64,000 bases of DNA from Sclerodactyla briareus (Eukaryota > Echinodermata > Holothuroidea > Dendrochirotida > Sclerodactylidae): assembly GCA_026419785.1 (NCBI GenBank), contig JAODTK010001677.1, positions 305,001 through 369,000 of the forward strand, written 5' to 3'. Made by a program: the position numbers and the translations under genes. Of this stretch, positions 24,842 through 34,690 are shown one piece after another. The notes below the pieces were generated by a model that saw nothing but the letters and a program-made list of their open reading frames with translations, searched no databases and was not told the origin of the DNA. Every line of letters begins with the position of its first letter. Position 1 is the first letter of the stretch.

Positions 24842-24992
24842 TTTCCGATTCGTTAGAATGCTCTGACGTCTCTTCATAAATCGTCGATTTAGATGAACTG
24901 TCAAGATACGACAACATATAAAACCGATAACATGGTAATAACGGTTTCAAATACGGAAAGTGGAAACGGGCGTGAAATCTCTTGACAGAATC
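24842..24992 (-). pseudogene. Kinase exon 1 of those traced (juxtamembrane), left copy
   Basis: The reading ends SSSKSTIYEETSEHSNESE with a consensus donor GAAA|GTGAGT. The acceptor is probably TTTCCCGAG, with the right arm showing a better CTTCCAG at 41143-41145. IYEE is the sort of tyrosine site found in receptor juxtamembrane regions. It joins exon 2 in phase 1. Upstream exons were not identified with confidence. Confidence 0.5.
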
Positions 24993-25587
24993 CTCGGGAA
25001 AGGCAAAATGTGACATACAGGTGGATAAGTAAGTTTAATGCATTTAGGTCTACGAGATGTTTAGACACGATCGAGGGTAATTTAGAAATAATCAGACGTC
25101 TTTGAAAGCAAAAACAGGAAACATCACTCGATGAAGCGATACTTGCTTTCTCTTGTCTACAAACGCTCAGAAATTAACGAGAAGTGCATTCCATCTTCTT
25201 CCCGTTCCATTCCAATGTACCTGTCCGACTAATGTAAGTGAGTATTCCACTGAGTGAGCCTTTATTCGCTTCAATCAAAGGCAGGGATCAGTGGTAGAAG
25301 CCAGGATTTCACCACTACCAAAGAGCAATACTGAATCTTAACCAGAGAAAATAATAACCCAACCAACACAAATCCCGTAATTGTGCAACACACTACAAAA
25401 ACATACAAAGCAATTGACAGCTACATGACTACATGCACAAGAGAGATGAACATTCATTTATCGGCATAGGACCGCGATAGAGCGGCAAATCCCTCGGATG
25501 AAAAGACGGTAGTTGGGGCGGTATGCAGATATACGTATCTGAGTTCGTGAGGATGCGATAGGAGGGCTAGGCTCAAAGTGAACTAGA

Positions 25588-26300
25588 CATTGTGTAGGCC
25601 GGGTAAAAGCCCACAAGTGATATCCCCGCTTTGAGAAGCATTGGGAAGAAAGTATCAACACCCCATACTCTTGGTCAGAAACCAAGATAAACTTTCATCA
25701 ACCAAGTTTTGGAAGTTTATAGGCACCTGAATTATGCAAGGGACTTTTTTTTTCTAATTTTATGAGGAACAAATGCAGCCCTCATCACCAAGTTTCGTTC
25801 AAATCTGACTTAGTTTGGAAAATCGATAGCTTTTGCAAATTTGACCTCCGATGACCTTGAAAATGACCTCCACATTTTTCGGGATCAACTATAGTCCCTA
25901 CCCATCAAGGTTCGTTCAAATCTGACAATGTTTGGAAAATCGCATAAATTTTGCAAATTTGGCCTTAGATGACCTTGAAATTGACCTCAACATTTTCGGG
26001 ATCAACTATAGTCCTACCCACCAAGTTTCGTTCGAATCCGTCTAACTTGAAAATTTTCGCGTAAATTATGCAAATTAGCGGCCCCCAGCAGTGCAATGAT
26101 GCCCACTTTCGAACTCATCCGAGATTTTACTAGGGCGGACATGTGTACCAAGTTTCAGATCAATCGGTTTTAAAGCTTTAAAGAGTTATTGCGCTAAGGC
26201 CTAAAGTTTCCGGCGGCGGCGGCGGAGCCTGTGGCGGCGGCGGCTACACACCCAGAACCATAAATATCCCGGAACTTACAGTGTCGAGGGATATTCTTAA
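25588..26300. mobile_element. 0.7-kb insertion in left arm only, with internal 110-bp repeats
   Basis: The right arm is continuous across this point at about 40560-40640. The insert starts near ACATTGTGTAGGCCGGG and ends near CGAGGGATATTCTTAACG. From 25770 to 26040 a unit with CCAAGTTTCGTTCAAATC, TTTGCAAATTTG and GATGACCTTGAAA is present nearly three times, followed by CCAAGTTTCAGATCAATCGG and a GGCGGCGGCGG run at 26212-26245. It has no ORF. It looks like a non-autonomous transposon or SINE-like family; class not assigned. Confidence 0.65.
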
Positions 26301-26495
26301 CGTATCGATAGAGAACGTTCTTATGTTTCAAGGTTGTGAAACTGCACACAATTGTTCGTCAGTCTTTATTGACCTTGCTAGGATAACAATTTCGGAACTG
26401 GAAGAGACACATATGCAAGGGAGGATGTGAAATAAAACGCCATGAAAACAAATCAACAATATCGTATGCAGAGTGTGCATACTGTATGAGCCTAC

Positions 26496-26525
26496 CTTTC
26501 AAGATTTGCCCCGCTATCTGTACAA
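26496..26525 (-). other. Candidate mini-exon upstream of the kinase, left copy
   Basis: A 30-base block between a T-rich acceptor (ATTTTACAG) and a donor (AAAG|GTAGGC) reads VQIAGQILK. The right arm keeps the block at 40361-40392 (KIAGKILK) with donor GTAAGC. A second block just upstream (26535-26620) is also conserved. Splice-like borders in both arms support an exon, but function is unknown. Confidence 0.35.
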
Positions 26526-27507
26526 CTGTAAAATAAAAAAAAATAAAAAATGTTGTCTTATTTATGTCGGCCATTGAGCAGATGAAGGATGCAGACCTGC
26601 AGGAAATATATGGAACAGTAAATTCTACACTCTTTGTTAGTCGAATACTTTTACAACAGTCCATTCCCTACGTTATAAACTTTAAACAAGGGTCAAACGA
26701 TTTGCTCTGTGCGCGCCTGTTACTACTATCTACGATTAAATGCTTTTTCCTTTAGTTCGCGTGAGCGGAGCCTGTAAATCTCATTTGATACATATCCTTT
26801 GCAGTCACAAAAAGCTGATGTAGTCTGATGATGCAAGGCTGGTCATAACAGGCGTTATGGGGAGAAGGGTTGTTTCGGTATAGCCGCTATTTCTTTGCGA
26901 CTATGTGTGTTCACTTAAGCTTAGGAATATATGTCACATGGTATATACTGGTACAAACATGTTATAGATGCTTCGGATATTATCGTTCATATATATATGA
27001 ACAATTATATCGAAGCGTTATAACATCACCACTGTATTGCAGTATTGCCGAATTCTAAACATGAATCTCAAAACATCAAATTCCTAACTCGCGTTCCTAA
27101 TCACACACAAAATGAAACACTATCAGTAAGAGATGCATGGATGATCTAATTAGAAGATACTAGGCCTCCATCTCTTCTACCTTACACTTATGAGAAGGGC
27201 ATGTCAATTCCCCTCACTCAAAATGTGTTATTTCATTTTGAACGAATTTCTAATGATTGAGGATACATGAGAGATCGATGCAAGGCCTCCCATGACAAGG
27301 CAAGTTGTCAATTGTTTGGGGTGGCGTCAGGACTCATCTTGTATATCTTATTAAAGAAATTCCAGTTCTCAATTGCTAACAAAGTTTCCAAAATACCAGA
27401 CGTTTATGTTTGCGTATCCATTTATTACTCTTCATATGAGGATTGTATATTGTTGCAACACCTCGTCAAATCTCACTTCCCCATTAAAAATGTTTCACAA
27501 TATATAC

Positions 27508-27601
27508 TTCTGTGATGGTTGCGGCGGCGGTTGGTTGTGTTCTTCTCTGTAGGTTGATGCTCTCCTGGTCGGAGTCATGGTCTCTTCCACGGCCACGGGA
27601 C
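27508..27601 (-). other. Candidate juxtamembrane exon, left copy
   Basis: Bounded by an acceptor-like GTCTAGTAG and donor-like AGAA|GTATAT. One frame reads SRGRGRDHDSDQESIN, basic then acidic, as often just inside a receptor membrane span. The right partner 38522-38614 reads GRGRDHDSDQQSIN. The alternative frame is also open, so assignment is weak. Confidence 0.35.
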
Positions 27602-27784
27602 CTACTAGACAGATAACAATTAAGACAGGGACTCAATACATCGGAATGTGATGCTCTGTTAGCTCCTTTACTTTGTGCGAATAAATATATCATGTAGCGC
27701 CTTATTGAGTCTCTCCTGCTTTGAGGCACTCAACAGCCTATTAACCTGGTTATCGACGAGCCCGGAGAGTATAATGCTGGGACG

Positions 27785-27963
27785 TAAATCAGGAGGGTAT
27801 GGGCCCACGAGTGTCCGTGCTACGCAAGTCGGTCTCTGGGACGTTTGTGCCACACACGGCAACAACGTTTAGGAAACTGATAACGAAGGCGACCTGATGT
27901 GGCCACTGGGAGGAAAGTTCCTCGAACCCCCGTCCCCTCACACACACACACACACACACAAAC

Positions 27964-27995
<32 letters not shown>

Positions 27996-28017
27996 CACAC
28001 ACACACACACACCACAC

Positions 28018-28062
<45 letters not shown>

Positions 28063-28860
28063 ACACGGAACACAGTAGGAACTTTAACGAGTCTGGGTCC
28101 ACGACGCCCCGCTAAAACTCGCGGAATGGATGAAAGTTACACTCACACCCTCCTCTCTCAGAAAATACAGTGAAAAATAATAAGATAGAAGGAGCATGAT
28201 TGTGGCAATTCGATTCGTTGCTGTGAAACCCATTGTTACCCCCCCCCCCCCCTTCCACTCCACCATTCTCGTCGAGGCCTTGTCTCGAAGTTGCGAGAAG
28301 TAGCTAGGGAAATACAAAATACGGGGGAGACGTCTGTCTCAGGAAATCGACACTGAGTATATATACAGCAGAGTCTAGATGATACAGAGTCAGTTGTTCT
28401 ACAATTAGCACCTGGGTAAATAGGAGCAAGGGAGATAAGGTACCTGACAAAAGAGCTACATCGAATATATTAAAAAACTGGTCAGTCTTTTCGTGCCGAT
28501 TCGAACTCACATTGCTTTTAGTTAGCGATTAACGTGGATCCGGTCGGGATTGGTTTGAAGAATTCACAGGTTTTCGATGGTGGGTTGTGTATATTTTACT
28601 CGTGAAGAGACCTCTAATTCATTAGGTCTGATAAACCCCCGATTTAGACTAACTGAATGTTGCTGGTTCGTTGGTAGTATTTACAATCTAATCACATGAG
28701 GAGGTCTATGTTGGCTCAAACAATGAGAGAGGGACAGGGAGATTTCTTGGGCCACCGGCAATCACCTGAAACCCCACTCAAACAAAAGTAATATGATACC
28801 CCTCGGTCAAAGCCATCGGAACGGACAGAGGATATAAAGTGACTTCACATCTAAACAGAA
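27785..28860. other. Left-arm segment with no homologue in the right arm
   Basis: Arm similarity stops near 27785 (right 38335) and resumes near 28860 (right 36745). The left has about 1.1 kb with a CA microsatellite and a C13 run at about 28239. The right has 1.6 kb of unrelated sequence. No gene seen. Confidence 0.6.
27938..28066 (+). repeat. (CA)n microsatellite
   Basis: About 128 bases of CA dinucleotides with a few AA, GC and CC interruptions. It lies in the left-only segment. Confidence 0.95.
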
Positions 28861-29634
28861 AGAACAGTATCCTTGCAAGGAAAGATGAAAGCAAATGCTC
28901 AACACCATTAAAACGTCCTCAAAAGGTCAAAACATTCATGTAGTTAATTAAAGAGAAAGGTGCAATCACATTGACGATCAACAAGATCTAAATCGATCTT
29001 TTCTGTTAACATTTTTGTATACCATTTTAAATGAGCAGGAGTATTGAAACAGTGCCCCGATGAATTTAATGATTATAATGAGTGAGTGGTTTGGGCGGAC
29101 AATGAGATAAAGGTTCTGGGAATAATCTAACATGCACGGTTTTGAAGCCTGGGGGTAGTGGGGACGCTCAAGTCGTCGTTGATGAAGCGATTTAAACGAA
29201 AAACCAAAAAACAGCAAAAACTAGTGTTTGAGGAATTGAAAATAAAGAATTAGGAAAGGGTTCAACATTGAGATAGCATATTAATTATATATGCAGACGC
29301 ATTAGTACGAAATCCGTAAATTGGTCCTCTGATAATCATTTTCTCGTTTTTGAACAATATAGTGAACTTTATGGAAGTGCTAGTAATATGAAAGGTCAAA
29401 TCCGTTGAATGTGCTGCTTATAAAGAGCAGGAAAGCTACCCGCCAGCGTGCTCGCTTGCTTTCACGTTGGAAAATTGCGAGTTCTTGCCCGCTTCCATAC
29501 ACGCTTATATATTGTCTGTCTGGTTGAATTCGCTTCATTAGCTGTCGATGAATCAATCATCATGCAATATGATCCACTTGTGAATTTGATTAGAGTGTTC
29601 GATAGTGCATGGAGTGAAAAGGATTACGAGGGTT

Positions 29635-29733
29635 CCTAAATCGTGACGATACCATAACTACATGGATCGTTCTTTGAAAGTGTACTACCGGTGCCATCCC
29701 TTTATCAGAGTTGAGCCAGCGGCAGAGTCGCCC
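29635..29733 (-). repeat. Strongly conserved ~99-bp block, left copy
   Basis: The reverse complement matches 35841-35938 and 63578-63676. The last two differ at only one base, TTAAAG versus TTGAAG, by eye. The left copy has several differences. No function is evident; it could be a conserved element or mark recent exchange between the two direct copies. Confidence 0.6.
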
Positions 29734-30415
29734 AAAGAAGTTTGAGGCTAAAGGATGGTGAAATATTGACGATCAACCAACAATACTTAACACCGGCAGC
29801 GTGATGAACTAATTTCAAATGAGAAATAATTCACAATGACTATGGGTACCACCAACAGTACGTAAGAGCTAAAACTACCAAAAAACTGGTTTAGCTAGCT
29901 TAGGTTTCCTATCATCATGATCGAGTCCCCTATATCTTTCGAAAAAATCTGAGAAAAGGTTCAAAATATTAGAGCAACAGGGCCAAGTACACATGCATGT
30001 TTGAACACAAAAAAAGTCAATAGCCCAGTTTATCTTTATTTTATACATTCATTTACAAATTTTCAAGCAGATCATTCTATCTTGGATTATATTATTTCCG
30101 GGAGCATGAGGGTATCTTGGGAACATTTAATAACATTTGTCTTGTCTTGACATGAGCTTACAAAATATGCCCTGTGCGTGTTTGTACTTTGTAAATCCAT
30201 AAATACTCATGTAGTATTCAGTCAGGTAGGATTATCAATATATATCATTATCGCTTGAACTATAAAACAAAAAACTGCATGATGCATAATCAATTTCATA
30301 AATACGGCAACCGCAGAATGGCGTTTGTTAAACTGCACTTTAGGAGCGGAGGAACTTGGCAAACAGTCATTTCAGTTTGAACAATATTCAACAGTAAACG
30401 ACCAGCGGCGTAACT

Positions 30416-30634
30416 TCATCGGAAGAAACTCCATAATGCATGTGAAAACGCGTGATTCGACGCATATGGGGCAAATTTGAAACCGCGTGAATTCAATGCA
30501 TAGGCATAGACTGATTTTTCTGTGTCGAATACCACTGTCCCCTCGCCGAATATGCCAACTTTGACCGAAAACCGCGAACGCACGAACCCGTGGTTGAACA
30601 ACAAATTCCTGTTGCTTTCGACGATGTTAGTCAT
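30416..30634 (-). other. Conserved open stretch near the inner arm end, left copy
   Basis: A 72-codon frame reads FSVKVGIFGEG then SVYAYALNSRGFKF. The third copy keeps SYAYALNSRVFKY at 62803-62870 and the right copy (35000-35100) is broken here. Three-way preservation hints at past coding, but no family was recognised. Confidence 0.35.
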
Positions 30635-30885
30635 GGCAATTGGTGATTAATTATGTGAGTTGTGGGGGGGGTTTTCATTAAGTGGCAGTGCGTGCACTAA
30701 GGGACAAAGTGCAAATTCCAGCTAGCGCCCCACTTTGCCTAAACGGTCAAATATACTGATTTACCCACCTCTCGGTATGAGCTACACCCGCATCCTTCTA
30801 CTCTACCTGGTAGATTGATAATTGTTGCTATTGTTCGGAAACGTCTGTGGGCGCTTTAAAAATCAACATGTGTGCTCGACCTACT

Positions 30886-32964
30886 GATGTTCCTTTCTTT
30901 TATAATTAGTACAAAATCCATAAATGTTGGTCTGTTTTGCACCATGTGGCGTGTCGACTGTTCCAATTAAACCTAAAGTGAGGGTGACATGGTGGTATCA
31001 GTGACGATTCGAGTTCCAGCAGTCCCCAGCATTTTCCCCTCAGGTGGTGTGCAGTTGGCAGTTGCGACGTTGCCAGGTCTTTGTTACGGCCCTCATGGTT
31101 CCACTGAAAACTTGATTTGTGAGTTCTAGGGCTGATTCGAGTGATTTGCATTGAGTCTCGCGTCGCCGGCCTGGAAGTCACGTTGGGTACAGTGGTGTAT
31201 CTGGGGGGGGGGGGGGGCTGGGGGCCAGACCCCCCCCCGTCCTCCCCCGGTCTCATCCTTGGAGATTGGAAAACACTTTTTGACCAGGGTTAACCTCTGT
31301 TGCCCCCAAACTCCCCAACATTTACCAATTTGTTAATAGTGACTTAATTTTACCAAACGTCATAATATTAGCAAAATTTCCTCACACTTCGAGCGGGCTT
31401 CACTTTTTCCTCAGTCTCAAACGAACACCACACAGTAGTATATTCATTCATGTTCACAATTCTTTTCATTCCAAACCTGACCATGGTTCACCTCCGTCAT
31501 TCAAAATGCCAAAAGGCTCAATGACACACACACACTCAAATGCCAAGTATGAATTTCACCCATCCAATTGGGTCCAGTTATCTTGTGTTTTAAGCTTAAA
31601 TTGACAAAGGTATCAACTGTTCCTCTGAATTTATCAAATCTTCCCCCCTTTGTTTCTTGTTCAAATGAAAATGAACCCAGGTCCACATTGAAAATTAATA
31701 TTACGGTTCTTGTACTCCTCCCGATAAGAAAGTACACACCAATTATCATCAGACCAACTGTTATGGGCTTATCTATTCAAAGGACCTTTGGCCCTCGGTG
31801 AACAGAGATGACCACTGAAGCCGCATATGGATTATGTACTCATAATGGCAAACAAGTTAGATTAACAGTGCTTCATTCATCCAAGTGAGGTCAACAGGCG
31901 CGGGTCCCGGGGGGGGGGGGCCGAGTTATTCCCGCCTCCCCTTTCAGATTATTCATTTCGGAGTTCTCTGCAATACAACGACCGGGTAGACCTGTGCTGA
32001 TGTCAACTCCATAGACGTCGGTTCTATGATGCACAGAATTGAATCGCCTTGAAATTTTTTCTAGGATCTTGTTAACCGATATCACAGTAAAATTTTCCCA
32101 AATGAGCCTCAGCTTCCAGGGGGCCCGGAGACGGGCGCCTGGACCCATACCGAAAGGACTCTGCGCTACGCGCTCGTGATGTGCGTTACACATACATTGG
32201 GACTTGCTCTGTGGTATGGTAACACAGAAGTAGCGCTACATCATAAGGGCGACCTGACAACACCTAGGTCTAACAATAGTCCCCCAGTCCCACCTCTGTA
32301 TGATGCACAGAATTTTATGAATCGTCTGGTTATTTTCTAGAATTTTGGCCACCAAGCCCACTATGAAATGTTTTCAAATGAGCTTCAGATTGCATTAGAG
32401 AGCATCTATATATGAAATCCGACAGCTCCCAGGGCCCTAAAGTTAGCCTTTCCCCGCCGATAGGACTTCCGCTACGCGCCCATGAGGTGCGCTGCGCGCA
32501 CATAGGATTAGTCTGTCTGTACTCAACTCTCGATTCACAGCAATAATATCGCCCCCCCCCCCCCCGGGATATATTCGTATCCAGACTGGTCAAAGTATTG
32601 TGCTACAATCACTTTTCTCTCTGGAAATGAGAGGACTATCGTACACGGTATGTTGGTGGGATTCGTGATATTCGTATTCATATAATACACCAAATTTGAC
32701 AAAATAGAACTTTTTTCAAAATTTGCTCCAGGAATTGCTCTCATTCTACATCACAATAAATCCTGTCAACGACTTGCAATGGACTTTAGACAACTTTTGG
32801 GATTTGGGAATTTTTTTTTATTTTTTCCATTTCTAATAGGACAAGCCCGCCGTGATGTCCACCGCCTCTAGAAAAAATTTGGTATGCCCTTGCTGCACCA
32901 GATACTTGAAATAGTGTCCTCTCTCCTTCCATCTAGGGTGTTTCTGCTCTTTTTCTAAAACTTC
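30886..32964. other. Centre between the arms (asymmetric spacer)
   Basis: No inverted partner was found for this stretch. It holds a fragment at 30995-31120 resembling part of the dispersed repeat at 44150 (GTTCCAGCAGTC..CC.GC), transposon-like termini, tandem segments and several poly-G/C runs. No coding exon was recognised. Confidence 0.5.
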
Positions 32965-33107
32965 TTTGTTCACTTCGCGCCAATCCATAGTAGCGCTCTC
33001 TCAGATATTCACATGGCACCCCACCCCTAGAAATGTGTCCAGTTCCCCGGGGCGCCCCCCCCCCCCCCATGAGGGGGAACCTTGGCTACACCTCTGGCTC
33101 AAGAAAG
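31191..33107. mobile_element. Possible hAT-like non-autonomous element spanning the centre
   Basis: The left end CAGTGGTGTATC followed by poly-G and the right end GGCTACACCTCTG (complement CAGAGGTGTAGCC) preceded by poly-C form inverted termini of the CAGNGGNGTA type seen in hAT elements. No transposase is visible and flanking 8-bp duplications do not match. It may be two overlapping elements instead. A related right terminus occurs in the third copy at about 60935-60945. Confidence 0.35.
32025..32510 (+). repeat. Two-copy ~270-bp tandem segment
   Basis: ATGATGCACAGAATT, TTTTCTAG, CAAATGAGC and a GCTACGCGC word recur in the same order at about 32030-32175 and 32300-32480. No ORF. Confidence 0.55.
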
Positions 33108-33418
33108 ACTTTATGCATGCTTGAATACCGTGACTACTCGTGATTTCTCCGCAGTCCACTCCAAAATACTCGGAATTGGGATGATATGGTGTACGTGTTT
33201 ATTTTTCAGCCTTACAATCATGCAAGTAGCTTAGTATTGACAGCGCCAGCTGCGCGATCGCCTTGCACGGAAAAGTTCATGCATATGTTTTATTCAGATA
33301 GAATTGCGTCAAATACCGTCTTTCGTGGATTACGGGGTGTATTTCTGATAATGCATGCAGCTGTCAGACCTTTAGTAACATTCCCCATCAATTGAATACG
33401 AACCAATGTACCTGTTAC

Positions 33419-33808
33419 TCATGGGCCTTGACGCAGAAGGGCACTGCGAAGAGTATTCTTCTGCTCCTCGGGGATAAGGCGAGCGCTTGTAAAAGAGGTC
33501 GGACACTCGCGCAAGACAAGGATATTTTGTCTGGATCTCTTTAAAACATCCACAGCAAAGTTGAGACCAATACCGAGCGGGGCCTCTTCACATGACTCCC
33601 AGAGGGAGGCGAAATGATGGCAAGTCGAAGTGATCTCCTCGATAGCCTTATCAAGATCAAGCTTAGGCACGAATTAAGCGACGGAACAAACCGTGCAACT
33701 GGTGCTTATACCGGTGTCAAATTGGACATTGACTACAATGAGTCAATGGGTCCTTGCCTGGACAAAAGTGGATTGTTGCTGCGAACAACGAGACGGCTAT
33801 TTCCCTGA
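33419..33808 (-). mobile_element. Gypsy-type integrase fragment (LTR retrotransposon)
   Basis: The minus-strand reading has IEEITSTCHHFASL, then GLNFAVDVLKRSRQNILVLR and TSFTSARLIPEE. This matches the integrase core start of Ty3/Gypsy elements (usual form FAADVxRRxRQxIxVLRExxxSFTTxxLI), with the first catalytic Asp in FAVDV. The rest of the catalytic triad is not present. The duplicate is at 61275-61565. It is a decayed remnant. Confidence 0.7.
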
Positions 33809-34690
33809 CTGAGATTGGCATGGAGCCAAGTAACACCCTTTGATAGAGTCTCTCGTCCCGAGTGACTCGTGAACGGGAGGTTAGCCTGCTTGAGACTCCT
33901 TCTGCACGGAGTTCCAAAGACGCGTTTGAAGGTCTGACAGTCTGAACTCTTTCGACAAAGGGACCCATTTGGCAACGTAGGTTTGGGTATCTCCCGGGCA
34001 TGCACTAGCGAAGTCCCGAGAAGTCACGTTAACATTACACGCAAGAGAATACAATGCTGGCATTCTCCCATAGATCCTATATCTGTGATGATAATAAATA
34101 GAAATCTTTTTTCGACTCTACCAAGGTTTCAAAAGTTGTCCAGTTACCTAGAATTCACACATATGCCTCATCTTTTCAACCAGTGCCCGCGCAGATTTAC
34201 GAGCAGTATACAAGACCGATCAAAAGTTGAAGCAAATTATTTTTATGACTACGAATATTCAGAAGAACCACGAATCTAACGATGGTACCGGTCACCTAAG
34301 AGGACCCAGTCTGCTCTGTTTTGCTTTGACTGGATTCCGATTTGATTTCTAATCATGATGGGTCCAAGCAGGAAGTCCGGTAAGGCTCATCGCTGATTAT
34401 TGGCTGTATCCCATGAGCAGTGACGATAACTCGCCTATTTTTCTCGACTAGTGCTCAGAATATGTCAAGGCAGGGCCGTACCAACCACAACCTGTTCCCG
34501 AATAGCCATTGACGCCCTCTAACCACTCCTTCCCCGTTTAAAAAACAGGGAGATGGTGAACTCCAGGACCGACCAATTTCTTGGAACTTGGAGGAGCAGA
34601 AGATTCATACCCAACGTGACTGCTCAGTCTAATTAGAACCAGTCGAAAGCCTCATCGTGCACAAACGAAGTTTAATGGATGTATAAGAAC
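33809..34690 (-). mobile_element. Decayed Gypsy-related and repeat sequence
   Basis: Upstream (in element sense) of the integrase piece, several broken frames follow one another on the minus strand. The segment 34550-34630 belongs to the dispersed repeat family of 20600-20910. The matching direct copy is 61780-62460. No intact ORF. Confidence 0.4.

Larger units (their letters stand above)
18840..24992 (-). pseudogene. Receptor-tyrosine-kinase-like pseudokinase gene, left copy (7 exons traced)
   Basis: Seven exons on the minus strand encode, in order: a Ser/Glu-rich juxtamembrane stretch, the glycine-loop and beta-3 region, helix C/beta-4, helices D-E, the catalytic and metal-binding loops, the APE/helix-F region and a helix-F/G segment. 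GT-AG borders are visible for most, with matching phases (1-1 between exons 1-2, 2-3 and 3-4). Catalytic motifs are altered: HPGL at HRDL, DFC at DFG, and no VAIK-type lysine in CVVLTTLT. The family is known to tolerate such losses in pseudokinases that act as scaffolds or allosteric partners. Frameshifts in exons 3, 4 and 6 and a T-run slip in exon 5 break this copy. No extracellular domain was recognised upstream. Receptor topology is inferred. Confidence 0.7.
3612..30885 (-). repeat. Left arm of a giant imperfect inverted repeat
   Basis: Read on the minus strand, this arm follows the right arm from 34690 to 58327. The outer junction is visible: left CCTCGGATGATGG at 3611 pairs with right CATCATCCGAGG ending at 58327. 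The inner junction lies near 30885 (GTCGAGCACACATGTTG, read on the minus strand), matching 34693. The arm is about 3.6 kb longer than its partner, mainly because of a LINE (4867-7911), a 1.36-kb insertion and a 0.7-kb insertion, partly offset by right-arm insertions. Small indels and substitutions are frequent throughout. Confidence 0.9.

Noticed and set aside
27789..28115. Cysteine/valine and histidine/threonine repeat proteins
   Set aside because: These are translations of a CA microsatellite.
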